Source: CAJGCS01 sp045589955 (GTDB lineage Bacteria > Bacillota_I > Bacilli_A > ML615J-28 > CAG-313). Taken from it: a stretch of DNA of 32,452 bases. A program made the position numbers and the translations under genes. The stretch spans positions 1 to 32,452 of the forward strand of contig JAZNQD010000061.1 of assembly GCA_045589955.1 (NCBI GenBank), in the 5' to 3' direction. The notes beneath the pieces were generated by a model. That model had not been told where the DNA came from. It worked only from the letters and a program-made list of their open reading frames with translations, and did not search any database. Shown piece after piece: positions 6,428 through 16,069 of the stretch. Every line of letters starts with the position of its first letter. Position 1 is the stretch's first letter.

Positions 6428-7036
6428 ATGAATGCTAAAGCGTTTAAAATTATAGAAATAATATTTATGAGTATTATGGGAGTTATTATATTAATTCTTG
6501 GAATATTCATAGTTCAAAGACTTATTAATAAAGATAAACCAGTAAGCATTTTAGGTATTCATTTATATGAAGTAGATCGATCAGGAAGTATGTATAATCC
6601 TGGAGATCCTGATAGTTTAGAACCTGGTGATTTACTTTTTGTAACAAAACAAAAAAAATATGTCGTTGGTGATGTTGTTACTTTCCAAAAAGAAGGTGCT
6701 AAAACTCCAACAACACATAAGATTATTCATATTGATGGATCAATAATTACAACTAAAGGGATTAATCCTAATAATGATCCTGATGCTCCATTTGATGAAA
6801 AATACATTATTGGTAAGGTTGTTCTAGTATGGCATGGATACTATAAAGTTAAAAATGTTATTCTTTCACCTTACACAATTGTTATCTTTGTTCTTCTTGG
6901 AATAGGCGGTTCAGTTGGACTTTCTGCTCTTGAAAACAAGTACATTAAAAAACAAGAAGAAAAGAAAAATGCCTCTTTAAAAGAAGAAAATAAAGAGGAA
7001 AAAGTCATCGAACAAAAAGATGATAAATTACTTTAA
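6428..7036 (+). CDS. sipW: SipW-type signal peptidase I (second copy)
   Basis: Typical-length (202 aa) SipW-family membrane serine peptidase. It has a membrane helix at about 10-32, catalytic Ser54 in SGSM, His97 in TTHKI, the ITTKG...NNDPD strand with IIGKV after it, a second helix at about 145-165 and a charged Lys/Glu tail. All residues expected of an active S26B enzyme are visible. It begins 3 bases after the stop of the preceding gene, so translation is probably coupled. It presumably processes the exported proteins on either side. Unlike the first peptidase in the locus it has no coiled-coil insert, which suggests the two enzymes divide the substrates or that the first has an extra docking role. 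Confidence 0.9.
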   Translation: MNAKAFKIIEIIFMSIMGVIILILGIFIVQRLINKDKPVSILGIHLYEVDRSGSMYNPGDPDSLEPGDLLFVTKQKKYVVGDVVTFQKEGAKTPTTHKIIHIDGSIITTKGINPNNDPDAPFDEKYIIGKVVLVWHGYYKVKNVILSPYTIVIFVLLGIGGSVGLSALENKYIKKQEEKKNASLKEENKEEKVIEQKDDKLL

Positions 7037-7064
7037 TAAAATTTAAAAGAAGGAGGTGTAGACG

Positions 7065-7772
7065 ATGAAAAAGAAATCGTTTCTACTATTAATTGCTTAT
7101 ATATTAGTTGTATTTGCTGTTTATTTAACATCATCTACACTGACTAAATATACTCAGAATTTTAATTCTACAGGTGATTTCAATTTAGGATCAAGATTAT
7201 TAGTTAATTATGAACGTGGTCAATTATTCCGTAATGGAGACCTAATTGTTGGGAAAGAAATTCCTGTTGGTGGTACTGGTATTGATGGTACAGTAGCACC
7301 AATCGGAAGAATTGAAACAATGAACGTTGGGCCAAGTGATGAGCTTGAATATCGTTTCTATGTCACAAATTATGATTATAAAACAGTACTTAATTCTTCT
7401 GGAAAAGAAGTAATTGTTTATGACAATGATGATAATCCTGTTATTGCTGATAAAAACACAATATTAGGACAATTCCACGTTTCTGCAACAGCTATTATTT
7501 CCATGCCTTCTCATCGTACAAGCTATAGCTTGCCATGTGCTGTATCTTATCGCCGTTATGTACAAAATGGTGAAAACTGGGAATGGACAGCTTGGCTAGA
7601 TAATCCTGAAGATATCGACTTTGACTTACCTGTTTATGATTCTGAATCAATTCAATATGAATTTAAGGTAACCGTAGTATTAGATAAACAAGAAGAAACA
7701 TTTGATCATGATGACTATGTTGGTTCTACTTTATCAATTCTACTATTTGTAGATGCTGCGGATAAGGAATAG
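7065..7772 (+). CDS. SipW-dependent exported surface protein
   Basis: 235-residue exported protein with a SipW-type leader: MKKKSF, a hydrophobic run at about 5-22 and STLTKYTQNF, close to the AKYT processing motif of the fibre proteins. The mature part is beta-rich with PVGGTGIDGTVAPIG, a long NSSGKEVIVYDNDDNPV loop and an NWEWTAWLDNPEDIDFDLP segment. RVAKW and the QVD end are absent, so it is a different branch of the SipW-dependent set. AGGAGGTG 7 nt before the ATG makes the start firm. It sits directly after the second peptidase and 9 nt before the next gene. Precise role unknown. Confidence 0.75.
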   Translation: MKKKSFLLLIAYILVVFAVYLTSSTLTKYTQNFNSTGDFNLGSRLLVNYERGQLFRNGDLIVGKEIPVGGTGIDGTVAPIGRIETMNVGPSDELEYRFYVTNYDYKTVLNSSGKEVIVYDNDDNPVIADKNTILGQFHVSATAIISMPSHRTSYSLPCAVSYRRYVQNGENWEWTAWLDNPEDIDFDLPVYDSESIQYEFKVTVVLDKQEETFDHDDYVGSTLSILLFVDAADKE

Positions 7773-7781
7773 GAGGTTAGT

Positions 7782-9062
7782 ATGAAAGAAAGAAGAAGAT
7801 TTTTTGTGCTAACCGGTATCTTACTTGTAATGATAATGATCTTTACAAGTATTGTCCTTGTTAGCGATTATACAAAAACAAGATTAATTCAAAGAAAACA
7901 AGATGAAGTAAGAGCTTTCTATACTTCTTTATACTTTGATGCTACTGGTGAAGGTAGTGCCATTGCTCTAGATAATGGTACAGGTTATTTAACTTTCGAT
8001 ATAATGAACTATATTGGTGAAGATGTTACTGAAAGAGACATCGTTTATGAAATAAAAGAACCAAGCACTTATTACACTAGTACAAATAAAGAAATTTTGA
8101 GTGATGACTTAGACCATGATAGTGATTTTGGATCAATAGTAGTTGGTTCTACAAAACCATATGAAGGAGCAAACACATCTATTCATGTTCGTGATGTATG
8201 GAATCAACCAAAACCTGTTGGTCGTGATACTTATAAATATACATATTCTGTTCTTCCTAATGAAAATGAAAAATCAAAAAATCCAAATGAAGGAACTGCA
8301 GAACAAGATTATTTATTTGAACATGAAGTGCTTGAAAATAGTGATGGAACTGCTAACTCTGTAGGTAAAAAACATACAGTTACAGTTAAATTTGAACGTG
8401 ACAAATTAAATTATGGTTCAATTGATAGTACAGAAAACGTAAGTATCGTAATTCAATTATTAAAACCTTATGTTGAAGTTTATATTATTAATATTGTTGT
8501 TTCAGAAAGATTGATTGTTTTCTCTAACCAAACTGTAGAAGAGTTTGAACATGAAATCGAAGAACTATATATTCAAACTGTTGATATTTTTTCACATATT
8601 AATACTAATGAACGTAGAGTTGTTACCTCAGTAGTTGTTACCTCAGTAATAGATGAAATTGAGGTTACAAAAGTAATCACTGCAAATCCATTACAAGTTA
8701 CATTATCTTGGGATGATTTAATTTTAAATGAAGTCTTGATAGATAACCTACCACCTGATGTTAAAAAAGGTGTCAATCTTGATGACTATGATTCAGACAG
8801 TGGAGAAATAACTTTATGGATTCCTCAAGGTGCATCATTTAAACTTCAATTTTATCCAACAAGTACAAATTACACTGTTAAAGCAAAAGTACAAATTGTT
8901 GATGCGGTATATGGTACTGGTGAAGAAGTAATTGAAGGAGAATACACTGTTTATAATAATCTATATGGTGGATATTCTGATGCTGAATTTATTAAAAATG
9001 GTGATACATCTACTGATGAAATCTTAGTTTTAAATAAAACTAAAGAAGGGCTAGTACATTAG
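7782..9062 (+). CDS. Exported beta-rich protein, function unknown
   Basis: 426 residues with a positively charged start (MKERRR) and one hydrophobic helix at about 7-28 followed by SDYTKTRL, which could be a diverged SipW cleavage region or an uncleaved anchor. The rest is predicted beta-rich and acidic, with runs of alternating hydrophobic and polar residues (for example VVTSVVVTSVIDEIEVTKV near 285, encoded by a short direct DNA repeat at about 8620-8650). It has no C-terminal anchor or sorting motif. AGGAGG at 7771-7776 fixes the start, and its stop codon overlaps the ribosome binding site of the giant gene. It is probably a partner of that protein; I recognise no family. Confidence 0.65.
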   Translation: MKERRRFFVLTGILLVMIMIFTSIVLVSDYTKTRLIQRKQDEVRAFYTSLYFDATGEGSAIALDNGTGYLTFDIMNYIGEDVTERDIVYEIKEPSTYYTSTNKEILSDDLDHDSDFGSIVVGSTKPYEGANTSIHVRDVWNQPKPVGRDTYKYTYSVLPNENEKSKNPNEGTAEQDYLFEHEVLENSDGTANSVGKKHTVTVKFERDKLNYGSIDSTENVSIVIQLLKPYVEVYIINIVVSERLIVFSNQTVEEFEHEIEELYIQTVDIFSHINTNERRVVTSVVVTSVIDEIEVTKVITANPLQVTLSWDDLILNEVLIDNLPPDVKKGVNLDDYDSDSGEITLWIPQGASFKLQFYPTSTNYTVKAKVQIVDAVYGTGEEVIEGEYTVYNNLYGGYSDAEFIKNGDTSTDEILVLNKTKEGLVH

Positions 9063-9074
9063 GAGGTGAATACA

Positions 9075-12000
9075 ATGGTAAAGTTTATTAAAAATAATTC
9101 TAAGAAATTTTATATCATTGGTTCAGTAATTTTACTACTAATGATTGCTGCTGTTGGTGTTTTAATCGGTGGAGAGTTTACAAATAAAACTCATGCTGCT
9201 GCTGAGACTGTCAGATTAGAAGTAAGAAGAAACTCATTATTAACAATCTATGTTTCTGGTAAAGGTGTAACTCCTGATCCAAAGAGTTCTACTGATAATT
9301 TAGATGTTTACGTAGTAGAAAAGAATACTGAGGTTTCTCTACGTGCTGTTAATGAAACAAATATTTTCAATGGTTGGGAAATCTTTAATCTTAATGACCT
9401 TGAAACACCAATTTATCAAACATATGCTGAAAATGATGATGAAGAAGTTGTTAAAACAAAAATTAAAGCTGATATAAGATATGATTTCACACCAACGGCA
9501 GATGTAAGAATTCATGCCAAAGCTCGTACTCCTTTACAAGCAGACTTTGGTACATATCGTACTTCATATTTTAATATTAGTACAGAAGAAGATTTATATA
9601 AATTACAATTAATCTTTGATGCTGGAAATGTTGTAAATAACATTAATAATTCTAATGTTCTTGATGCATATGATACATACTTTAAGAATTACTCTACTTA
9701 TGAAAAAGGTATTTTAGGTATATCAGATTCCGCATCTAAGGCTCAAGCAATTTATGATGGTAAATTATTTGATAAAATCCAAAATGGATTCTTCTATGTA
9801 ACTTCAAGTTTCTCATTATTCGATGAAAGATTTACAGGTATTGGTAGTTTAACTACACCATTTAATGGTGTTATCTGTGGTAATGTTAAAAATGTTAAAT
9901 CTACAATCTTTACTACTATCTCTGGTAAAGAATCTAGTGGTGATATTTACAGAGGGATATTTAAAGCCACTGGTCAAGAAGCTGTTATTAGAAACTTAAA
10001 TATCAGAACATCAATCGGTATTGAAAAAAATACTGCTTCACAAGCATCAAACATCTATGCTGGTGGTATTGCAGGTTTCGTTAATGAATCTGTTCTTTCA
10101 AATGTAGATGTCCTTGCAAGAATTGCAATTGATTCAGCTAGTGCTAACTTGCATGCAGGTGCTATTGCTGGTAACTTTAAAGGTGGATTAGATAAGGGCA
10201 GAAAAGTATTACTTAATGGTTCAAATTCTACATTCATCTTATCAACTGGTTCAGCTGGAAAGAATATTTATGCAGGACTTGTAACTGGTAATGCTGAAGA
10301 TGTTTATGTAAAAGAAGCTAATCTAGATACAACAAACTTTGCAATTAGTGCAAAAAATACTGCTTCTAATACTTATTCTGATAATACAAATGTATATTTA
10401 GGTAATTTATTTGGTAAGTATACTGCTACTGAAACGATGCCAATAGAAGAAGTAAAAATTAGTGGTACTTCAAAAGAAACTATTACTTCACTTATTTCTT
10501 CAGGAAACTCTTATATTGGTGGATTAATTGGTTACCTAGATGTTTCTAGTTATTCTGTTGATCTTGGTGATGTTTCAATCACAAATACTTCTGGTGAATC
10601 TAAATTAAGTGGTACATCAGTAGATAGATATTCACAAGCTAACCTTCTAACAGCTGGTTTAATTGCTTGTGTAAATGGTTCTAATTTAAATGCAAAACCT
10701 GAATTTTTAGATGGTATTGTTGAAAAAACAATTGATGGTGTTAAACGTTATGAATATAATTATATTTTTAACACTGATTTATTAATTCAATCTGTTAATA
10801 ATGGTATTGATGATAATGGTACTAGTTATGGTAAAACTATGGCTACTGGCTTCATTGCTAGAGGCTATATGAACCTTAATGGTGAAAACGATTCTGAAGG
10901 TAACGAAGTATATAGAAACAATATTTTATTATCTTCTGGGGACTATAAAACTAAAGTTTATGCTACACAATCGTCTACGTCTAAACATGCTAATGCAACT
11001 GCGGATGGTAAGTTTAATGGTACACCTGATCAGGAACATTGTTTGGCAACAGCATTTTACGGCAATTTAAATGCAACAGGCATTACTATTCAAAATATGA
11101 ATATTTATGCATCTAACTATGATATTGCAGCTACTCGTGAACTTGGTTCATTTGGGCTAGGGGACGTATATGCCGCAGGCTTTATAGCATATTCAAAAGG
11201 TGTTAATTTTTCTAATATTACTATTTATTTAAATGATTCGTATATTAAGAGCCATAGTTTATCTTATGAAGTCCAAAATGATATTAGCAAAAACAGCACA
11301 ACTAATGCTGCTTACTCATCAAACAATAACCATGCTGGTGGTTTCATTGGGTTTATGCAAGGCAGCAGTACTTCTTCACTAAGTACTATTTCTAATGTAA
11401 AAATTTCTGGAAACTACTATCATAATACTGATAGTGAAGTTGGAACTACAACAGTAATTGAAGGTATCCAGAATACTAAAGGTACAACAACTAACTTTAC
11501 AAACGAGAACTATGTTGGCGGTGTTATAGGCAAAATATATCATACAAATGTAAATGGTTTATATTATAATGGATCAACATCAAATAAAGATATTATTTCT
11601 TCATTAACTCATGAAGATCCACCTTCAGCGTTTTGTGGTGGAGTTATTGGTTATATTAGAAATGGTCAGGATGGATCGGGTACAGATTATTCTGCTACTA
11701 TAACCCTAAATAATTTGGAAATTAAGAATGCAAATGTTTATGCTAGTGCGACTAATTCAGATTTAGTTGATTATAATGGTGGAAATACTAATGTGCCAGA
11801 TATTTACATTGGTGGGATCGTTGGTGCTTGTTATCAAACACGTAACTCGTTAACAATTAACAATGCACATACAATTAATTCATCTATTATTGGTGAAGGA
11901 AATGAAATGTCTCAAATTTTTAGTGGTGGAATCATTGGTACAATTACTTGGGGCGGGACCTTAAGTGTAAATAATTGTTATGTTTATAAAAGTATGATCG

Positions 12001-15000
12001 AGTCTAGTCTAATTGTTAATAATGATATTGAAAATGCAAGAGCTGATCATATATCATTTGCTGGTGGAATTCAAGGCCAACAAGGGACAAGATCAAACAT
12101 TAGTTATTGTGCAGTTATTGATACAACATTAAAATCAAATTTTACTAGTTATTCATCAAATATTAATGATACTGATATACGTGTTGCGGGTATTATAGCT
12201 AATGATAGTGGTTCTGCAGGAGGATGGTTCCAACAAGCTCATACAGATGTAGTAGGTTGTTACTCTAACGCTTTATTACTTTCAACTGTTAATAATAATG
12301 GTACAGTGTCTTCTGGTATTAAACATGGTATTTCAGATAAATATGCCAATGATAGTTATTATCATCAACAAAATGCTGGTGTATCTGATACTCCGGGAAC
12401 CGCATTAGATTTCTCTAAGAAACAGTTAACAAGAAATACTGCAACAACTATCCCAGCAAGTATTGCTAATTCTGGTAAAAAGCTTTACATTCATTTATCT
12501 GACACAACAAACTTTAGTGCAAATAACGGTTCTGGCAACAATGTTCAAGTAACTGGGAAAACTAATAACACTTTAAGTTATGCAGATGTGTGGATTAATG
12601 CTCTTTCAGGTGGTTCTAATGTCCAACCTAATCTTAACGCAAGTGAAGCTGAATTAATCAAAGCTGGTTGGTTTAAACTTGGACAAATGATTGTTTATGT
12701 TGGAGACCCAACTGGTGGTGATTTACAAAATGATGAATATTCATTCTATGATGATATTTTGAACAAAGAATATATTCCAGTAATAGAAAATGACTCATTT
12801 AAATACGAAGATGAAAAATTAGTTGTTCAAAATAGAAATAATATTAATGATATTATCAATTTAAATACATATAATATTTCTCCAAGTACTGCAAAAGGTC
12901 CTGGTTCTTTAACAAATTCTAATATTATCAAAACAATTGAAGTTAATATCCAAGATAATATGGAACAACTTATCATTAAATTTAAACTTGATGGTGCAAA
13001 ATATTATCCTGTTATCTTTAACAGTAATGGAACTATAGTAAATTTAACTGGTTTACTTGCTCCTGAATATGGTATGTTTGAACATACACAAAGTTCAGGT
13101 TATAATAATACAATTAAATTTAATCCTAATGAAGATTTAGCAGCTGATGATAAATTCTATATTGGATTTATAAATTCTGCGGGTGTAGCAGATGACAGCT
13201 GTTTTGAAATTATTTTAAACCACAATGTACGTACATTAGAAGGTTTAATATATGCTGACTATAGTAAACCATTAAACTATCAAGATATTACATATACTTC
13301 TACAAATTATATTGTAAGTATTAATTCAGTTACAAAAATTATCCCTGTATTTAAATTATCAAATCCAAGTGAGTATTATGATATCTCTGAATTAAATATT
13401 TCTAAGGTTACATATTCTTTAACTAGTGGTAGCGGTACTATTAAACCAAATGGTGAATATACTGCACCTTCAAATGCAGGAACTGCATCAATTAATGTAA
13501 GTTATGTAGACAGTTCTGGAAATACAATAGTAAAAACTATTAACTTTACTATCGTGCAAAATTATGAAGTTTCATATAGTGCAATAGGTGCAGACATTGA
13601 TGCCTTAACGTATGCAACAAGTAATTCTGCATATCAAATGATTATTAATTTATATGAACACTATGGTGGAATGTATAAGATATTTACTATCACAGTTGGT
13701 GGTGCTAATCTACCACTAACAGAGGTAAACTTTGATAAAACATTTGATATTGAAAATACTAGTTATATTTTAACTATTCCTAATGATAAAATTAAAGGAG
13801 ATATTGTTGTTACAATTGAATTCCCAGTTGTTTATACAATTTCGTTTGATTTACAAGCTCAATCATTTGATCCTTCATATAATGGTGAAATTATTTCATT
13901 TAAGGTTGAAGCTGGTACAACATTTAATGATTTATTTGGAACAAGTGCTATTCCTAATGATAATTTAAATAAAATAATTGATGCTGTTAACGATGCTAAG
14001 AAAATTGGTATTGTATTTGGTGGTTTCTACTTAATTGATAGTGGTACGACAATGCAAGCTTACTCAATGAGTTTTGAAGAATTATTAAATGAAAAAGGTA
14101 GTCTTGGAATCTATTCTTCACTAATGTACTATGGAAGATGGAGTTTCTTAATTGAACATATTGAAGCTCCTGGTACTGAAATCAAAACAAGTTTTGAAGA
14201 TGGATTTATGGAAAACATTAATCCAGAAGACAGACCAGAATTCGAATTACGTGATACAGTAACAATTCCTATTAATAATAATAGAGGTTATGTATTTACA
14301 GTAGAAAAAGAAGAAGGTTTCATTGGTGAAGCACAAGTTAATGCTTATATCGTTGACCAAGGTCAACATATTGATGTTGATAATGATGGATTCTGTGATA
14401 AATGCGGAAATAATATAGCTACTATAGGGCACGTTAGAGAAGTTACTGTTCAAAAGTATCATGAAAACATGTACTTATATTTCATCCCTGCTGAAGAAAT
14501 TACTGGTTACTTGGTTATCGTATCTAATGTAACAAACTCATCTATTATCGTAGGTAAGAATACTGCTTCTGTTACTGAGCAAATATTACCTGAAGATGGT
14601 GTTTATACATTTAAATACGCTGTTAACCATAAATACAATGAAAGTTACATTTATGATCCTAATGCTAATTTATTAGGAATTAATAAGAACATTCTTGTTA
14701 AGTTTATGACACAAACATATAATGGAACCGATATTACAGAAGTTTCAAGAATACTTCCTGCTAAAACAACTGTTGAGGTATATTATACATTATATGTAAA
14801 TGGTGAAATAACTGAACAAATTACTGGTGTTTATAAAGCAGATGGTACTAAAAATACAATTACTTTAGATGAGTTTAATAAATGGAATCAACATGAGAAA
14901 GCATTTAACACAACTCAAACATTTAGTCAATTCCTAGGCTCAAATGATACAGTTTCTGAAGTTTATTATTTTGTTGTAACTCCACCAAATGGGTTCAACA

Positions 15001-15998
15001 CAATACGTTCAGAAAAGGGTAATGAAATAATTAATGAGATTATTCACGTTGGCTATTTTAATGAAGATGCTTATGATCCTGCGAATGGAAATGATGCTTT
15101 CTTATTAGGTACTAGAAATGATGATCAATTAAATAATAGACCATTAGATAACGTAGTTAATAATATGGCCCAAAAGGAATCTTCTGAACAAATTAAGATT
15201 TATTCAGTAACTCCATCACGCAAAACTGAGTTAACTACAAATGATAGTAAGACAGAATTTACATTTACTGATATTACTTCTTATCATATTATTGACTTAA
15301 ATACAATTAATCTTGCATCTACAGGTGAAAAGATTGGTCTTGGATCATCTTCAGTAATCGAATCATCTTTAATTAAAGGCAATATTCGCGAGTTAGGATT
15401 AAAACTTGGTTATAATACTGGTATAATTAAAGTATCTGGTAAGAAAACTGAAGCTGGTGAATGGACAACAATTGCTTCATTTGAGGTTGATAAAATCGAT
15501 TATACTTACTATTATATTGATTTTGAAGAAAAAGGTAATGACTATAAATACTTCAAAATTGAAAATCTATCAGATGATGAAATTCGTTTAGAAGCATTTA
15601 GTTATAGTACTATTAGTAATGCAATGCTTTATGAGTTCAATGTTGCAGATGCAAAAGTAACTGGTAATGTATACAGTTATGTAAATGAAATTGTTGGTGA
15701 TACAAGACATGATGGTAAAACATTTATGCTTGAATTAGAATTTGCAAATACTACTGATATTTCAAATGATATTTCTATTAATGTAAATGGTAATATTGTT
15801 AAACCATTACTAGATGATAGAGATGGTAAAGTAAGAGCATTCTTTAACTTAAGTGAAATTCTTACTAATAATGCTGTTGAAACAATTACATTTACAATCG
15901 ATTCTGCTGGAGAAACACTTGTAAAAGTTAAACTTCTTGAATCTTCAACTGCTCAAAAACCTGCAGTTTCTGAAGAAAGAGTTGTTATAGAACCATAA
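9075..15998 (+). CDS. Giant GLUG-like repeat surface protein (2307 aa)
   Basis: Very large exported protein and last gene of the locus. A membrane/signal segment at about 12-33 ends in THAAAE. From about 327 to 1040 there are some 15 glycine-hydrophobic turns (AGGIAG, IGGLIG, AGGFIG, VGGVIG, CGGVIG, IGGIVG, SGGIIG and similar), spaced 30-70 residues and each followed by Asn/Ser/Thr-rich strands. This resembles the GLUG repeats of bacterial adhesins and suggests a right-handed beta-helix. The C-terminal half is beta-rich, with an Ig-like stretch at about 1440-1500 and a single HIDVDNDGFCDKCG motif near 1770. There is no LPxTG, SLH or C-terminal membrane helix, so attachment may be via the N-terminal helix or the fibre system. 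I start at ATG 9075, 8 nt after AGGAGG; GTG 9066 lies within that site. Adhesin or scaffold role is inferred. Confidence 0.8.
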   Translation: MVKFIKNNSKKFYIIGSVILLLMIAAVGVLIGGEFTNKTHAAAETVRLEVRRNSLLTIYVSGKGVTPDPKSSTDNLDVYVVEKNTEVSLRAVNETNIFNGWEIFNLNDLETPIYQTYAENDDEEVVKTKIKADIRYDFTPTADVRIHAKARTPLQADFGTYRTSYFNISTEEDLYKLQLIFDAGNVVNNINNSNVLDAYDTYFKNYSTYEKGILGISDSASKAQAIYDGKLFDKIQNGFFYVTSSFSLFDERFTGIGSLTTPFNGVICGNVKNVKSTIFTTISGKESSGDIYRGIFKATGQEAVIRNLNIRTSIGIEKNTASQASNIYAGGIAGFVNESVLSNVDVLARIAIDSASANLHAGAIAGNFKGGLDKGRKVLLNGSNSTFILSTGSAGKNIYAGLVTGNAEDVYVKEANLDTTNFAISAKNTASNTYSDNTNVYLGNLFGKYTATETMPIEEVKISGTSKETITSLISSGNSYIGGLIGYLDVSSYSVDLGDVSITNTSGESKLSGTSVDRYSQANLLTAGLIACVNGSNLNAKPEFLDGIVEKTIDGVKRYEYNYIFNTDLLIQSVNNGIDDNGTSYGKTMATGFIARGYMNLNGENDSEGNEVYRNNILLSSGDYKTKVYATQSSTSKHANATADGKFNGTPDQEHCLATAFYGNLNATGITIQNMNIYASNYDIAATRELGSFGLGDVYAAGFIAYSKGVNFSNITIYLNDSYIKSHSLSYEVQNDISKNSTTNAAYSSNNNHAGGFIGFMQGSSTSSLSTISNVKISGNYYHNTDSEVGTTTVIEGIQNTKGTTTNFTNENYVGGVIGKIYHTNVNGLYYNGSTSNKDIISSLTHEDPPSAFCGGVIGYIRNGQDGSGTDYSATITLNNLEIKNANVYASATNSDLVDYNGGNTNVPDIYIGGIVGACYQTRNSLTINNAHTINSSIIGEGNEMSQIFSGGIIGTITWGGTLSVNNCYVYKSMIESSLIVNNDIENARADHISFAGGIQGQQGTRSNISYCAVIDTTLKSNFTSYSSNINDTDIRVAGIIANDSGSAGGWFQQAHTDVVGCYSNALLLSTVNNNGTVSSGIKHGISDKYANDSYYHQQNAGVSDTPGTALDFSKKQLTRNTATTIPASIANSGKKLYIHLSDTTNFSANNGSGNNVQVTGKTNNTLSYADVWINALSGGSNVQPNLNASEAELIKAGWFKLGQMIVYVGDPTGGDLQNDEYSFYDDILNKEYIPVIENDSFKYEDEKLVVQNRNNINDIINLNTYNISPSTAKGPGSLTNSNIIKTIEVNIQDNMEQLIIKFKLDGAKYYPVIFNSNGTIVNLTGLLAPEYGMFEHTQSSGYNNTIKFNPNEDLAADDKFYIGFINSAGVADDSCFEIILNHNVRTLEGLIYADYSKPLNYQDITYTSTNYIVSINSVTKIIPVFKLSNPSEYYDISELNISKVTYSLTSGSGTIKPNGEYTAPSNAGTASINVSYVDSSGNTIVKTINFTIVQNYEVSYSAIGADIDALTYATSNSAYQMIINLYEHYGGMYKIFTITVGGANLPLTEVNFDKTFDIENTSYILTIPNDKIKGDIVVTIEFPVVYTISFDLQAQSFDPSYNGEIISFKVEAGTTFNDLFGTSAIPNDNLNKIIDAVNDAKKIGIVFGGFYLIDSGTTMQAYSMSFEELLNEKGSLGIYSSLMYYGRWSFLIEHIEAPGTEIKTSFEDGFMENINPEDRPEFELRDTVTIPINNNRGYVFTVEKEEGFIGEAQVNAYIVDQGQHIDVDNDGFCDKCGNNIATIGHVREVTVQKYHENMYLYFIPAEEITGYLVIVSNVTNSSIIVGKNTASVTEQILPEDGVYTFKYAVNHKYNESYIYDPNANLLGINKNILVKFMTQTYNGTDITEVSRILPAKTTVEVYYTLYVNGEITEQITGVYKADGTKNTITLDEFNKWNQHEKAFNTTQTFSQFLGSNDTVSEVYYFVVTPPNGFNTIRSEKGNEIINEIIHVGYFNEDAYDPANGNDAFLLGTRNDDQLNNRPLDNVVNNMAQKESSEQIKIYSVTPSRKTELTTNDSKTEFTFTDITSYHIIDLNTINLASTGEKIGLGSSSVIESSLIKGNIRELGLKLGYNTGIIKVSGKKTEAGEWTTIASFEVDKIDYTYYYIDFEEKGNDYKYFKIENLSDDEIRLEAFSYSTISNAMLYEFNVADAKVTGNVYSYVNEIVGDTRHDGKTFMLELEFANTTDISNDISINVNGNIVKPLLDDRDGKVRAFFNLSEILTNNAVETITFTIDSAGETLVKVKLLESSTAQKPAVSEERVVIEP

Positions 15999-16002
15999 AA
16001 AT

Positions 16003-16027
16003 GACCCACTTTGTGGGTCGTTTTTTT
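16003..16027 (+). terminator. Intrinsic terminator of the surface locus
   Basis: A 7-bp GC-rich stem GACCCAC/GTGGGTC (16003-16009/16013-16019) with a TTT loop is followed by G and seven T. It lies 5 nt after the stop of the giant gene and is the first classical terminator after the promoter at 28-56. Confidence 0.9.
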
Positions 16028-16054
16028 GTTTGATTTCTTGATTTATGATATAAT
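16026..16054 (+). promoter_or_regulatory. Probable promoter of the ZIP transporter gene
   Basis: TATAAT at 16049-16054 with TTGTTT at 16026-16031, 17 bp apart. The weak -35 box overlaps the T-tract of the preceding terminator. The start codon is at 16070, so the leader would be very short. Confidence 0.5.
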
Positions 16055-16069
16055 AAGTATGGTGATAAT

